Positions 1-6,578 of a stretch of 15,363 bases of DNA are shown one piece after another. The DNA lies in NCBI GenBank assembly GCA_047605685.1, contig JASGFF010000065.1, positions 1-15,363 of the forward strand, read 5' to 3'. Made by a program: the position numbers and the translations under genes. Numbering within the stretch: the first letter of the stretch is position 1; each line of letters opens with the position of its first letter. This stretch comes from JAUASV01 sp047605685. Lineage in GTDB: Bacteria; Actinomycetota; Actinomycetes; Actinomycetales; Microbacteriaceae. Below the pieces are notes generated by a model. The model did no database searches. It saw only the letters and a list, made by a program, of their open reading frames with translations, and was not told the origin of the DNA.

Positions 1-288
1 GGCCTCGTGCCCGCGTCACATCACCGCCACGCCGTCACCTATCGGCGGAACCTCTAAGACGAGACTTGCACGCCGATGCCCACGGACGCGCTGCGCGATC
101 ACTGGCACGCCGACGAGCCGGTCGACGCGCGGCTGGCGGTCTTCGGCCGTACGTCTCGGGTGACTTCGTTCCGGTGATGCTCCATGCGGGGTTCGTCCCT
201 ACGCTTGGAGCATGAGCTGCACAGCGTTCCGCCGCCCACTGGGCATTGGCCGGTGGACGGTGGCGTTCCTGGATGTCAGGTTTGAGAC
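1..288. other. Non-coding or decayed left edge
   Basis: No recognisable gene lies here. A 33-codon frame on the plus strand (76-177, beginning MPTDALRDHWHADEP) has a coding look but no ribosome-binding site and no family I recognise; it may be the start of a broken gene. A perfect 8-bp inverted repeat (atgctcca at 177-184, tggagcat at 206-213, 21-nt loop) follows it. The minus-strand frames here are proline/arginine-rich and look like chance products of high GC. Confidence 0.4.
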
Positions 289-795
289 ATGACACCCAAG
301 CTCAGCGTCGACCATCTTGTGCTCGTCACCTGTCAGGTCGAGGCCACTCTTGCGTTTTACGAGCGCGTCCTTGGGGCGCAGGTGCGCGACGTGGACGAGT
401 GGCGTAGCGGCGTTGTCGAATACCCTGTCCTTCACTTCGGAGGGTTCAAGTTCAACGTCCACCCTGCCGACACGAGCGCTGAGCCACGCGCCGCGAACCC
501 GCTACCGGGCACACTCGACATAGCGCTTCGCTGGAATGGCGATGTGGCGAGTGCGGAAGCGCACATCCGTTCGCATGGAGTCGAGGTGCTCGTGGGGCCG
601 ATTCCCCAAGAAGGTGCTGCGGGTGAAGCCGAAAGCGTCTATTTCAGAGACCTTGACGGCACGCTGATCGAGCTAATTTGTTACCGGCCCGACGACGACA
701 AGATGAAGCGCCCCGGCGGCGCCGCGCCTGCTGGTCATAGCGCCGGCGAGGGCTTCCTCGGTGCGGTGTCGGCGGGGTCCACCGAGGCCAGGTAG
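289..795 (+). CDS. VOC family protein (glyoxalase/dioxygenase fold) with read-through C-terminus
   Basis: The first ~133 residues form one vicinal-oxygen-chelate module of paired beta-alpha-beta-beta-beta units. Such small metal-dependent proteins act as glyoxalases, dioxygenases or resistance proteins; the substrate here is unknown. Visible marks are the first-strand VDHLVL with candidate metal ligand His9, the AFYERVLG helix, LHFG near residue 48, and the closing motif VYFRDLDGTLIEL with candidate ligand Glu128. Relatives of the 'VOC virulence protein' group normally stop near residue 130. Here 35 further residues, Gly/Ala-rich and without family character, run to the TGA at 793-795. That tail is antisense to the end of the neighbouring zeta-like remnant, so the native stop was probably lost in a rearrangement. 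The ATG at 289 is placed by the domain start; the ribosome-binding site is weak. Base composition appears lower in GC than the backbone genes, consistent with transfer. Confidence 0.75.
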   Translation: MTPKLSVDHLVLVTCQVEATLAFYERVLGAQVRDVDEWRSGVVEYPVLHFGGFKFNVHPADTSAEPRAANPLPGTLDIALRWNGDVASAEAHIRSHGVEVLVGPIPQEGAAGEAESVYFRDLDGTLIELICYRPDDDKMKRPGGAAPAGHSAGEGFLGAVSAGSTEAR

Positions 796-1137
796 GGGTG
801 CTGATGGGGCGCCCGAGCTCGTAGAGCGCGACCGTGCGGAACGGCGTCGCGGCCAACGAGTTGTCGAGGAACTCGGTCCGGTCGGCGCGGGCGCGCGCCT
901 GGGCGACCAGCTCCCAGAGGGTCGTATCGTTGCCTGATCTTGTGCTGGGGAACGCTGTCGGGCGGCGGCGAGGGAAGCGTCGTGTCCGTGCTCCTCCTCC
1001 TCCGCTCCCGGACACCGGTCCTCGGCGATGAGGCCGGCGTTCACGAACGGAAGGTGTGCGACGGGGGTCAGCACGTCACGGACGAAGGAGGTCTTCCCGG
1101 CACCGTCGGAGCCGGTGATCATGTGCAGGACCGGCAT
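773..1137 (-). pseudogene. Zeta-toxin-like P-loop ATPase/kinase, internally deleted and frameshifted
   Basis: The N-terminal part (1137-952) reads MPVLHMITGSDGAGKTSF, a Walker A P-loop, then HLPFVNAGLIAEDRCPG, as expected at the start of actinobacterial zeta-toxin-like proteins. The matching C-terminal part (919-773) lies in another frame: LWELVAQARARADRTEFLDN, then ATPFRTVALYELGRP and PTWPRWTP. In intact relatives of about 190 residues, roughly 70 residues separate these parts, including the conserved segment after the P-loop and the 'ETVFSHP'-like motif. Here only 32 bases lie between them and the frame changes, so the gene has lost its middle and cannot give a working enzyme. Intact relatives phosphorylate small molecules such as UDP-sugars (toxins) or have unknown roles. 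No antitoxin gene is recognisable upstream. The ORF with the P-loop stays open to 673, but its end is not family-like. Confidence 0.75.
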
Positions 1138-1228
1138 CAGCCGGTGCGGCCATCCGCCTTGTCAGTCTGGTGCGGACCGGGTCATTGACCGCCAGCGATC
1201 CCGCGTCGTCACACCCCGCGGCGCGGAA

Positions 1229-1291
1229 TCAGTCCTCGTAGCTTAGGGCGGCGCGGCGAGCCGCGACTTCGCGCGGGTCGGCGGTGCTCAT
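1229..1291 (-). pseudogene. 20-codon N-terminal stub, likely paralogue of the upstream membrane protein
   Basis: The frame begins MSTADPREVAARR and stops after 20 codons. Its start (MST-DP-E-RR) resembles the N-terminus of the membrane protein encoded just upstream (MSTVDPAEARRQR). It has a good ribosome-binding site (AAGGAG) inside the end of that gene, and its ATG overlaps that gene's TGA as ATGA, a typical translational-coupling arrangement. I infer a second copy in a tandem pair, cut off by the rearrangement that brought the zeta-like remnant alongside. A genuine 20-residue peptide cannot be excluded. Confidence 0.45.
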
Positions 1292-2175
1292 CGCTCCTTC
1301 TTCCCGGTCTTGCCGGGCGGGGCGGGGATCCACTCCGACGGGGCGGGGTCCCGGACGAAGGCGACGAAGATCCGGTCCTCGTTGCCCGGGTCGGCCGGGT
1401 CGTAGAGCACCTCGGCGGGGGCGCCGGTGACCACCGTGGCGGCGTCCCTGGTGCGACGCTCCACCCAGCGATCGACCCCGCCGCCGAGGTACCGCACGGT
1501 GCCGATGGCACCGGAGACTGACGTCTGACCCTCGCTGCTGGTGGAGATCAGCACCCGGGCGTCGACGACCATCCCCGTCGTACGGGCTCCGTGGACGAGC
1601 AGGGAGTCCCGCAACGCGACCGCGGCGGCGGCCCGCCGCTCCGCCGTCCGCCACGCCAGCAGGAAGATCACCGCGACCACCGCCAGCAGCGCCGGCAGCC
1701 ACCACGACGCGGTGTAGAGCAGCCAGGAGCCGAAGCCCCACTGCGTCGAGGCCGAGTCGTCGAAGGGGTCTGGGGTAAGGCCGACCACCGTCGGCCGGCT
1801 CCACCAGGCCAGCACCGCGATCACCACGCCCGCGGTCACCGCGGCGACCCCGAGGAAGAGCGCCGGCCCGGAGCCGTGCATCCGGCCCCGGGACCGGCGC
1901 TCCAAATCCGAGGCGTGGGCCAGCAGGATCGGGCCGGCGATCCCGACGACCAGCGGGCCGGGCATGGCATACAGGCTGAACCAGTCGATGTAGTCGAGCG
2001 GCATGATGTTCTCGCTGCGCAGGGTGTCGAACAGCAGCGCCGCCCCGATCCCGAGCAGCACCGCCGCCGCGGTGCCGGCGAGATAGCACCAGCGCGCTCG
2101 GCGGGCCAGTCGCGCCCGCCCCGGACCGTCGCCGGCCCGCTGACGCCGGGCCTCCGCAGGATCGACCGTGCTCAT
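1288..2175 (-). CDS. Four-helix membrane protein with DUF3592-like C-terminal domain
   Basis: The start is the ATG at 2175, preceded by a strong GAGGAGG; an upstream in-frame ATG at 2238 would add 21 residues and lacks such a site. The 295-aa product has a charged N-terminus, then hydrophobic helices near residues 31-50, 68-88, 105-125 and 150-175, then a soluble domain to the end. That domain has the look of DUF3592 proteins: a GMVVDARVL strand, a VRYLGGG segment, and the AEVLYDPADPGNEDRI motif near 254-269. These are membrane proteins of unknown function found in many actinomycetes. The stop codon overlaps the start of a 20-codon stub (ATGA). The upstream neighbour is the opposite-strand recombinase remnant, so the gene lies inside the accessory segment. 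Confidence is high that this is a gene and moderate for the domain name. Confidence 0.75.
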   Translation of the reverse strand: MSTVDPAEARRQRAGDGPGRARLARRARWCYLAGTAAAVLLGIGAALLFDTLRSENIMPLDYIDWFSLYAMPGPLVVGIAGPILLAHASDLERRSRGRMHGSGPALFLGVAAVTAGVVIAVLAWWSRPTVVGLTPDPFDDSASTQWGFGSWLLYTASWWLPALLAVVAVIFLLAWRTAERRAAAAVALRDSLLVHGARTTGMVVDARVLISTSSEGQTSVSGAIGTVRYLGGGVDRWVERRTRDAATVVTGAPAEVLYDPADPGNEDRIFVAFVRDPAPSEWIPAPPGKTGKKER

Positions 2176-2363
2176 CGACACCTCCTCGTGGGCTGTTGCA
2201 CGTCGTGACCCGTGGCCGGACCCCGAGGAGGCCAGCATGACTCACGGCCGCCCGGCGTCGCAAGCACTCGACATTGACTCGCGTAAAAGGTCGGGGAGCG
2301 GCAGCGTGCGCCTCACGGAGAAAGGTTTGTGTGGCTGTTGGTGTTCCCCGGCCGTGCGAGCGG

Positions 2364-2636
2364 GGAGTTGCGGCGATCACCGACGCCCTGGACAAGTCCC
2401 TAGAGGCGCTCGACGACATCGCCGGTCTCTGTGCCCGGTGTGACGACGTGACCCGCCGCATGTGCAACCAAGCCTTCTTCGACAAGATCTACGTGGACGA
2501 GGACGCAATCAGGCCCTCCCTGGCGGAACCGTTCAAGACTCTGCTCGACCCGGAAGTTCACGCCAACGCACTCACCTGGGCAAAGAACGCGCACGGGGTT
2601 CGCACCCTTCCGGATCTTCTCCGGCAGAGGGTTTGA
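2364..2636 (+). pseudogene. Serine recombinase, C-terminal fragment
   Basis: An open frame runs from 2274 to 2636; from about 2364 it resembles the tail of actinobacterial serine site-specific recombinases: ALDKSLEALDDIAGLCA, a dozen residues on RRMCNQAFFDKIYVDED, then AEPFKTLL. In intact proteins of roughly 450-550 residues this helical segment follows the N-terminal resolvase catalytic domain and the zinc-ribbon/recombinase domains. None of these, nor the catalytic serine motif, is present upstream, so over 80% of the gene is missing. The 30 codons before 2364 match nothing I know. The frame ends inside the hairpin next to tRNA-Lys; its last residues are probably read-through into that site. 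It is best read as the scar of an integrated phage or conjugative element. Confidence 0.7.
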
Positions 2637-2646
2637 ACCCCGTGCG
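2590..2646 (-). terminator. Large hairpin, probable tRNA-Lys terminator
   Basis: Two 19-nt arms (2590-2608 and 2628-2646) are complementary at 17 positions plus one G-U pair. An inner ccgg/ccgg stem (2610-2613 with 2621-2624) lies in the loop. On the minus strand the hairpin begins five bases past the tRNA-Lys 3' end and is followed by CGTTCTTT, a modest T-rich tail, so it fits a factor-independent terminator of the tRNA transcript. The recombinase remnant's stop codon falls in the right arm. The arms also resemble tRNA T-arms (GGTTCAAACCC on the minus strand), so an attachment-site remnant is an alternative. Confidence 0.5.
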
Positions 2647-2651
2647 TCTCG

Positions 2652-2724
2652 TGGGCCCCGTGGGGCTCGAACCCACGACCCGCGGATTAAAAGTCCGTTG
2701 CTCTACCGACTGAGCTAGAGGCCC
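2652..2724 (-). tRNA. tRNA-Lys (anticodon UUU)
   Basis: The 73-nt minus-strand gene starts GGGCCTC, continues with the D-arm GCTCAGTCGGTAGAGC and the anticodon arm CGGACTTTTAATCCG with anticodon TTT, and then the T-arm with GGTTCGAGCC. The acceptor stem closes GGGCCTC with GGGGCCC, including one U-G pair, and the discriminator is A at 2652. CCA is not encoded. The 3' end points toward the accessory segment, the usual side for elements that integrate at tRNA genes. A -10-like TACGCT (2739-2734) sits ten bases upstream, so the promoter would overlap the start of the divergent gene at 2751. Confidence 0.97.
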
Positions 2725-2750
2725 TCGCGAGCAAGCGTAGCGTTGAGGCG

Positions 2751-3380
2751 ATGAGCGACGACTTCCACCGCCCGGTGCGCATGCCCGGTGAGCGCCTCGA
2801 CGCCTACGCCGGCGGCGAGGACCCGGCACGGATGCTGCGCATGGCCCGCGACACGGCGCACGCGCTCGTCGATCGCGCGCGGAACAGCGACGACCCGGCG
2901 GTGCTCGAGCGGCTCGTGCACTATGCCGACGAGAACGGCATCGAGTCCGTCGCCGAGCTGTGGGCGCACTCGCGGCCGGTGAGCCTGCCCGGGGCGCTCT
3001 GGCGCATCTACCTGGTCCGGGCGCTCATCGTGCAGCACCCGGAGGAGGCGGGTTTCCTGTTCCAACGCGGCGCCGAGATGCTGCCGACGATCGACCCGGT
3101 CGTCGCGGGGGCCTCGATGCCCGTGGGACCGGAGGAGATCATCGAGCTCGCCGACAGGATCCTCAGGGGCGTGTTCCGCGGCGACTTCGCCGTGGCGCTC
3201 GACCGGGCAGCGGCGTTCTGCCGCATAGAGGCGGCGGGGTGCACGGATGTCGCGGCGGCCGCAGAGCCCGCGCATCCGGAGCGCGCCGCCGAGCTCACCC
3301 GGCGGGCGCTGCGGCTGTCGATCATGGCCGAGGAGCTCGCGGCATCCGCCCGCGCGCACGCCGACGACGTGCTCGACTGA
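2751..3380 (+). CDS. Conserved actinobacterial protein of unknown function
   Basis: The 209-aa soluble, acidic, mostly helical protein has no signal peptide or membrane segment. Visible blocks are ADENGIESVAELWAHS (residues ~62-77), LPGALWRIYLVRALIVQHP (~82-100), and LADRILRGVFRGDFAVALDR followed by AAAFCRIEAAG. From memory, close relatives occur in Microbacteriaceae and are often labelled 'DNA-directed RNA polymerase subunit beta'. Nothing here resembles RpoB or RpoC, so I would not carry that name over. The ATG at 2751 lies only 26 bases from the divergent tRNA-Lys, with a weak GAGG just upstream. A TAGCGT at 2738-2743 could be a -10 element giving an almost leaderless transcript. The gene converges on pstB. 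Function unknown. Confidence 0.8.
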   Translation: MSDDFHRPVRMPGERLDAYAGGEDPARMLRMARDTAHALVDRARNSDDPAVLERLVHYADENGIESVAELWAHSRPVSLPGALWRIYLVRALIVQHPEEAGFLFQRGAEMLPTIDPVVAGASMPVGPEEIIELADRILRGVFRGDFAVALDRAAAFCRIEAAGCTDVAAAAEPAHPERAAELTRRALRLSIMAEELAASARAHADDVLD

Positions 3381-3573
3381 GGCGCCCGGCCGGCCGGCGA
3401 CCGGTGGCCCGGCGGGTTAGGCTGGAACGGCCGGGCCGCGGTAACCCCGGGCTCCAACTTCAGCCGCTGCGAGCGGCCTCGCGCCGAGAGGCGTTCCGCG
3501 GCCCGGCACACTCACGCGGCACATCCGCACCCCGCTCCGTCGAATCCCGCATCCGCCCGCGCCGCCGTGCGGA
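3381..3573. other. Convergent intergenic spacer with GC-rich hairpins
   Basis: This spacer lies between the 3' ends of the plus-strand gene and pstB. It holds several short GC-rich inverted repeats: the ccggccggccgg palindrome near 3387, gcctc/gaggc around 3477-3493, and atccgc/gcggat (3551-3556 with 3569-3574) reaching the pstB stop codon. None has a T-tract. Together they may stop convergent transcription, but I see no clear intrinsic terminator and no gene. Confidence 0.35.
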
Positions 3574-4353
3574 TCAGCCGAACTTCCCGCTGACGTAGTC
3601 CTCGGTGGCCTGCTCGGCCGGGTTCGAGAAGATCGTCGTGGTGTCGCCGTACTCGATGAGCCGGCCGGGCTTGCCGGTGCCGGCGATGTTGAAGAAGGCC
3701 GTCTTGTCGCTCACCCGCGACGCTTGCTGCATGTTGTGGGTGACGATCACGATCGTGAACTCGGTCTTGAGGTCCTCGATGAGGTCCTCGATGGCGAGCG
3801 TCGAGATCGGGTCGAGGGCGGAGCAGGGCTCGTCCATCAGGATCACCTCGGGGCTCACCGCGATCGCCCGGGCGATGCACAACCGCTGCTGCTGGCCGCC
3901 GGAGAGCCCCGAGCCGGGCCTGTCGAGCCGGTCCTTGACCTCGTTCCACAGGTTCGCGCCGGAGAGACTGCGCTCCACGAGCTCATCGGCCTCGCCGCGG
4001 GACAGCCGCCGGTTGTTGAGCTTGGCGCCGGCGAGCACGTTGTCGCGGATCGACATCGTCGGGAACGGGTTGGGGCGCTGGAACACCATGCCCACCTGGC
4101 GGCGCACGAGCACCGGGTCGACGCCCGGGGCGTAGAGGTTGGTGCCGTCGATGAGCACCTCGCCCTCGACGCGCGCGCCCGGGATCACCTCGTGCATGCG
4201 GTTGAGCGTGCGCAGGAACGTGGACTTGCCGCATCCGCTCGGGCCGATGAAGGCGGTCACGGTGCGCGGCTCGATCGTCAGGGAGACGCCCTCGACGGCG
4301 AGGAAGCTGCCGTAGTAGACGTTGAGGTCGTTGACCTCGATGCGCTTCGACAC
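3574..4353 (-). CDS. pstB: Phosphate ABC transporter ATP-binding protein PstB
   Basis: This cytoplasmic ATPase drives phosphate uptake through PstC-PstA. All ABC motifs are intact in the 259-aa protein, the normal family length: Walker A GPSGCGKST at 37-45, Q-loop Gln92 in VFQRPNPFP, signature LSGGQ at 150-154, Walker B VILMDE at 170-175, D-loop SALD at 178-181, and switch His206. The sequences NPFPTMSIRDNV and DEPCSALDPISTLAIE are typical of PstB rather than other importers. The gene is last in the cluster, 18 bases after pstA, so it is very likely cotranscribed with it. No phoU follows; the next gene is convergent. Confidence 0.97.
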   Translation of the reverse strand: MSKRIEVNDLNVYYGSFLAVEGVSLTIEPRTVTAFIGPSGCGKSTFLRTLNRMHEVIPGARVEGEVLIDGTNLYAPGVDPVLVRRQVGMVFQRPNPFPTMSIRDNVLAGAKLNNRRLSRGEADELVERSLSGANLWNEVKDRLDRPGSGLSGGQQQRLCIARAIAVSPEVILMDEPCSALDPISTLAIEDLIEDLKTEFTIVIVTHNMQQASRVSDKTAFFNIAGTGKPGRLIEYGDTTTIFSNPAEQATEDYVSGKFG

Positions 4354-4371
4354 GGGTGCGATCCTTCTCGG

Positions 4372-5460
4372 TCAGCGACCGGCTTTGGGGGAGAGGAAGT
4401 GGTTGACGAGTCGGGCGATGACGTTGAACAGCGCCACGAGCAGGATGAGCACGAGCGCACCGGTCCAGGCGCGCTCGAGGTAGGCGGACGCCGGCACGCC
4501 CTGGTTCGCGTACTGCGTGTAGACGAACACCGGGAGTGTCGCCATCCGGTCGTCGAAGGGGTCGTAGTTCATGGATGCCGTGTAGCCGGCGGTGAGCAGC
4601 AGCGGGGCGGTCTCGCCGATCACGCGCGAGATGGCGAGCATGATGCCGGTGGTGACGCCGGCGATCGCGGTCGGCAGCACGACCTTGACGATCGTGCGCC
4701 ACTTGGGCACGCCGAGGGCGTAGCTGGCCTCGCGCAGCTCGCCCGGCACGAGCTTGAGGATCTCCTCGCTCGAGCGCACCACGATCGGGATCATCAGCAC
4801 GGTGAGCGCCACCGAGCCGATGAATCCGCTGCGCACCGAGGGGCCGAAGAACAGCGAGAACAGCGCGATCGCGAACAGGCCGGCGACGATCGAGGGGATG
4901 CCGGTCATGACGTCGACCAGGAACGTGATCGTGCGGGCGATGACGCCGTGCCCGTACTCGACGAGGTAGATGGCGGTGAGCAGCCCGACCGGCACGCTCA
5001 TGAGCGCCGCGATGCCGGTGACCTCCAGGGTGCCGACGATCGCGTGCAGCGCGCCGCCGCCCTCGCTCACGACGTTGCGCATCGAGTAGGTGAAGAACTC
5101 GACGTCGAAGCGGGCCAGGCCGCCTGCGACCACCGTGTAGAGCAGCGAGACGAGCGGCAGCAGGGCGATGATGAACGCCGTCGTGACGAGCGAGGTCACC
5201 AGTCGGTCGACGGCGCGGCGCCGCCCCTCGACGATGGCCGAGAGCACGACGAGCAGGACGTCGAACAGGATCGTGCCGAAGAACAGCGCGCCGACGAGGT
5301 TGAAGCCGTCGGTCGTCCCCGCCGCGGCCAGCAGCAGGTACACGCCGACGAGCGCCAGCCAGGAGCCGGCGAACAGCGCCCAGGGCGACCAGCGCGGCAG
5401 CCGTCCGCTCAGCAGGGAGCTGCCGGCGACGGCGGTTCCGGTCAGAGACGCGGTCACCAT
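4372..5460 (-). CDS. pstA: Phosphate ABC transporter permease PstA
   Basis: This is one of the two membrane subunits of the Pst transporter. The start is the ATG at 5460, which overlaps the pstC stop as TGATG; the frame is open 45 codons further up, but that stretch lies inside pstC. The 362-aa protein is longer than the ~280-300 aa of E. coli-type PstA because two extra hydrophobic segments (about 27-47 and 54-77) precede the usual six-helix core. Long N-termini of this sort are seen in actinobacterial PstA. The permease EAA loop that contacts PstB is EASYALGVPKWRTIVKVVLP (residues 244-263). Later helices include TTGIMLAISRVIGETAPLLL. Overlap with pstC suggests coupled translation and matched subunit amounts. 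Confidence 0.95.
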   Translation of the reverse strand: MVTASLTGTAVAGSSLLSGRLPRWSPWALFAGSWLALVGVYLLLAAAGTTDGFNLVGALFFGTILFDVLLVVLSAIVEGRRRAVDRLVTSLVTTAFIIALLPLVSLLYTVVAGGLARFDVEFFTYSMRNVVSEGGGALHAIVGTLEVTGIAALMSVPVGLLTAIYLVEYGHGVIARTITFLVDVMTGIPSIVAGLFAIALFSLFFGPSVRSGFIGSVALTVLMIPIVVRSSEEILKLVPGELREASYALGVPKWRTIVKVVLPTAIAGVTTGIMLAISRVIGETAPLLLTAGYTASMNYDPFDDRMATLPVFVYTQYANQGVPASAYLERAWTGALVLILLVALFNVIARLVNHFLSPKAGR

Positions 5461-6440
5461 CAGTTCCCCCCAGAGAAGTCGGTGCGGCGGGCCACGACGT
5501 AGCGGGCGACGCCGTTGACGAGGAACGTGATCACGAACAGCATCAGGCCGGAGGCGATGAGAATGTTCGGGCCCTTGTCGACCGCCTCGTTCCACTGCAG
5601 CGCGATGTTCGCGGCGATCGTGTTCGGGTTCTGTCCGGTCAGCAGCAGGAAGCTGATGATGTGCGCCGGCGAGAGCACCATGGCGACGGCAAGGGTCTCG
5701 CCGAGGGCGCGGCCGAGGCCGAGCATGATGCCGGTGACGATGCCCGAGCGCGCGAAGGGCAGCACCGTCATCCGCACCATCTCCCAGCGGGTTGCGCCGA
5801 GGGCGAGCGCCGCCTCCTCGTGCAGCTTCGGCGTCTGCAGGAACACCTCGCGCATGACGGCCGTCATGATCGGCAGCACCATGACGGCGAGCACGAGACC
5901 GGCGGTGAGGATGGTGCGACCGCTGCCGGAGACCTGGCCGGCGAAGAGCGGGAACCAGCCGAGGTCGGCGTTCAGGAACGCGTAGAACGGGGCGACGAAG
6001 GGCGCGAGCACCCGCACGCCCCAGAGGCCGAACACCACCGAGGGCACCGCGGCGAGCAGGTCGATGACGTAGCCGAGCGCCTGGGCGATGCGCCGTGGCG
6101 CGTAGTGCGAGATGAACAGGGCGATGCCCATCGCCAGCGGCGTCGCGGCGATGAGGGCGAGCACGGCGGCCCAGACGGTGCCGAAGACGAGGGGGAGCAC
6201 GTACTCCCAGAAGTTCTGGGAGCCGTCGGAGTAGTCGTCCGCATCGGTCGTGAACGCCGGCACCGACTGGACGACGAGGAAGATCGCGACGGCGGCGAGG
6301 ACCACGAGGATGATCGCGCCGGCGGCCAGGGTGCCGGCCGAGAAGATCCGATCGCCGGGGCGGACGACCGGCCTGCCAGCGGTCCGAGCGGCGCCGAGGG
6401 GAGGCGCGCTGCCCGGGCGCTGCGGGGCGGCGGAGGTCAT
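5460..6440 (-). CDS. pstC: Phosphate ABC transporter permease PstC
   Basis: This membrane subunit pairs with PstA. The 326-aa product has a proline-rich cytoplasmic N-terminus (~1-30), a first helix at about 36-58, and five further hydrophobic segments. The EAA loop is EEAALALGATRWEMVRMTVL (residues 208-227), followed by GIMLGLGRALGETLAVAMVL, a PstC hallmark. The ATG at 6440 is preceded by no strong ribosome-binding site; a four-codon frame (MTRP, stop) ends across this start and could couple initiation. The gene follows pstS after a 138-base gap holding a strong hairpin, and overlaps pstA by one base. Confidence 0.95.
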   Translation of the reverse strand: MTSAAPQRPGSAPPLGAARTAGRPVVRPGDRIFSAGTLAAGAIILVVLAAVAIFLVVQSVPAFTTDADDYSDGSQNFWEYVLPLVFGTVWAAVLALIAATPLAMGIALFISHYAPRRIAQALGYVIDLLAAVPSVVFGLWGVRVLAPFVAPFYAFLNADLGWFPLFAGQVSGSGRTILTAGLVLAVMVLPIMTAVMREVFLQTPKLHEEAALALGATRWEMVRMTVLPFARSGIVTGIMLGLGRALGETLAVAMVLSPAHIISFLLLTGQNPNTIAANIALQWNEAVDKGPNILIASGLMLFVITFLVNGVARYVVARRTDFSGGN

Positions 6441-6523
6441 GGACGTGTCATCCGTTCTCTGCTGGTGGCGTCGGGCTGGTGGCGGTGGGCCGGGGCGTCC
6501 GCCGACCTCGACGGCGGATGCCG

Positions 6524-6558
6524 GAACGGCCCGGGCCGCGAGGCGACCCGGGCCGTTC
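6524..6558 (-). promoter_or_regulatory. pstS-pstC intercistronic hairpin (attenuator or mRNA stabiliser)
   Basis: A perfect 12-bp stem (gaacggcccggg at 6524-6535, cccgggccgttc at 6547-6558) encloses an 11-nt loop, with an extra possible G-U pair outside. It lies 21 bases past the pstS stop. No T-run follows on the minus strand, so it is more likely a partial terminator or a 3'-end stabiliser than a full stop. Such elements would let cells make more PstS than the membrane subunits from one operon; that role is inferred. Confidence 0.65.
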
Positions 6559-6578
6559 TTCCGTCTCGAGGGGCGGTT

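Noticed and set aside
1138..1228. Possible antitoxin gene upstream of the zeta-like remnant
   Set aside because: A minus-strand stretch reading NDPVRTRLTRRMA looks faintly coding, but there is no start codon, no ribbon-helix-helix pattern and no intact frame.
1591..2208. A 205-codon plus-strand frame opposite the membrane protein
   Set aside because: It is Arg/Gln/Pro-rich with no fold; the minus-strand frame has clear helices, a strong ribosome-binding site and a recognisable domain.
1..2650. A functional toxin-antitoxin or defence system in the accessory region
   Set aside because: The only toxin-like gene is deleted and frameshifted, the recombinase is a fragment, and no nuclease, helicase or other defence domain is visible.
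2462..2713. Short plus-strand frame ending in GPVGLEPTTRGLKVRC
   Set aside because: This is the well-known false protein produced by reading a tRNA gene from its opposite strand; here it is tRNA-Lys.
3724..5502. A 592-codon plus-strand frame opposite pstB and pstA
   Set aside because: It is low-complexity Asp/Glu/Arg/His-rich and shadows two certain genes.
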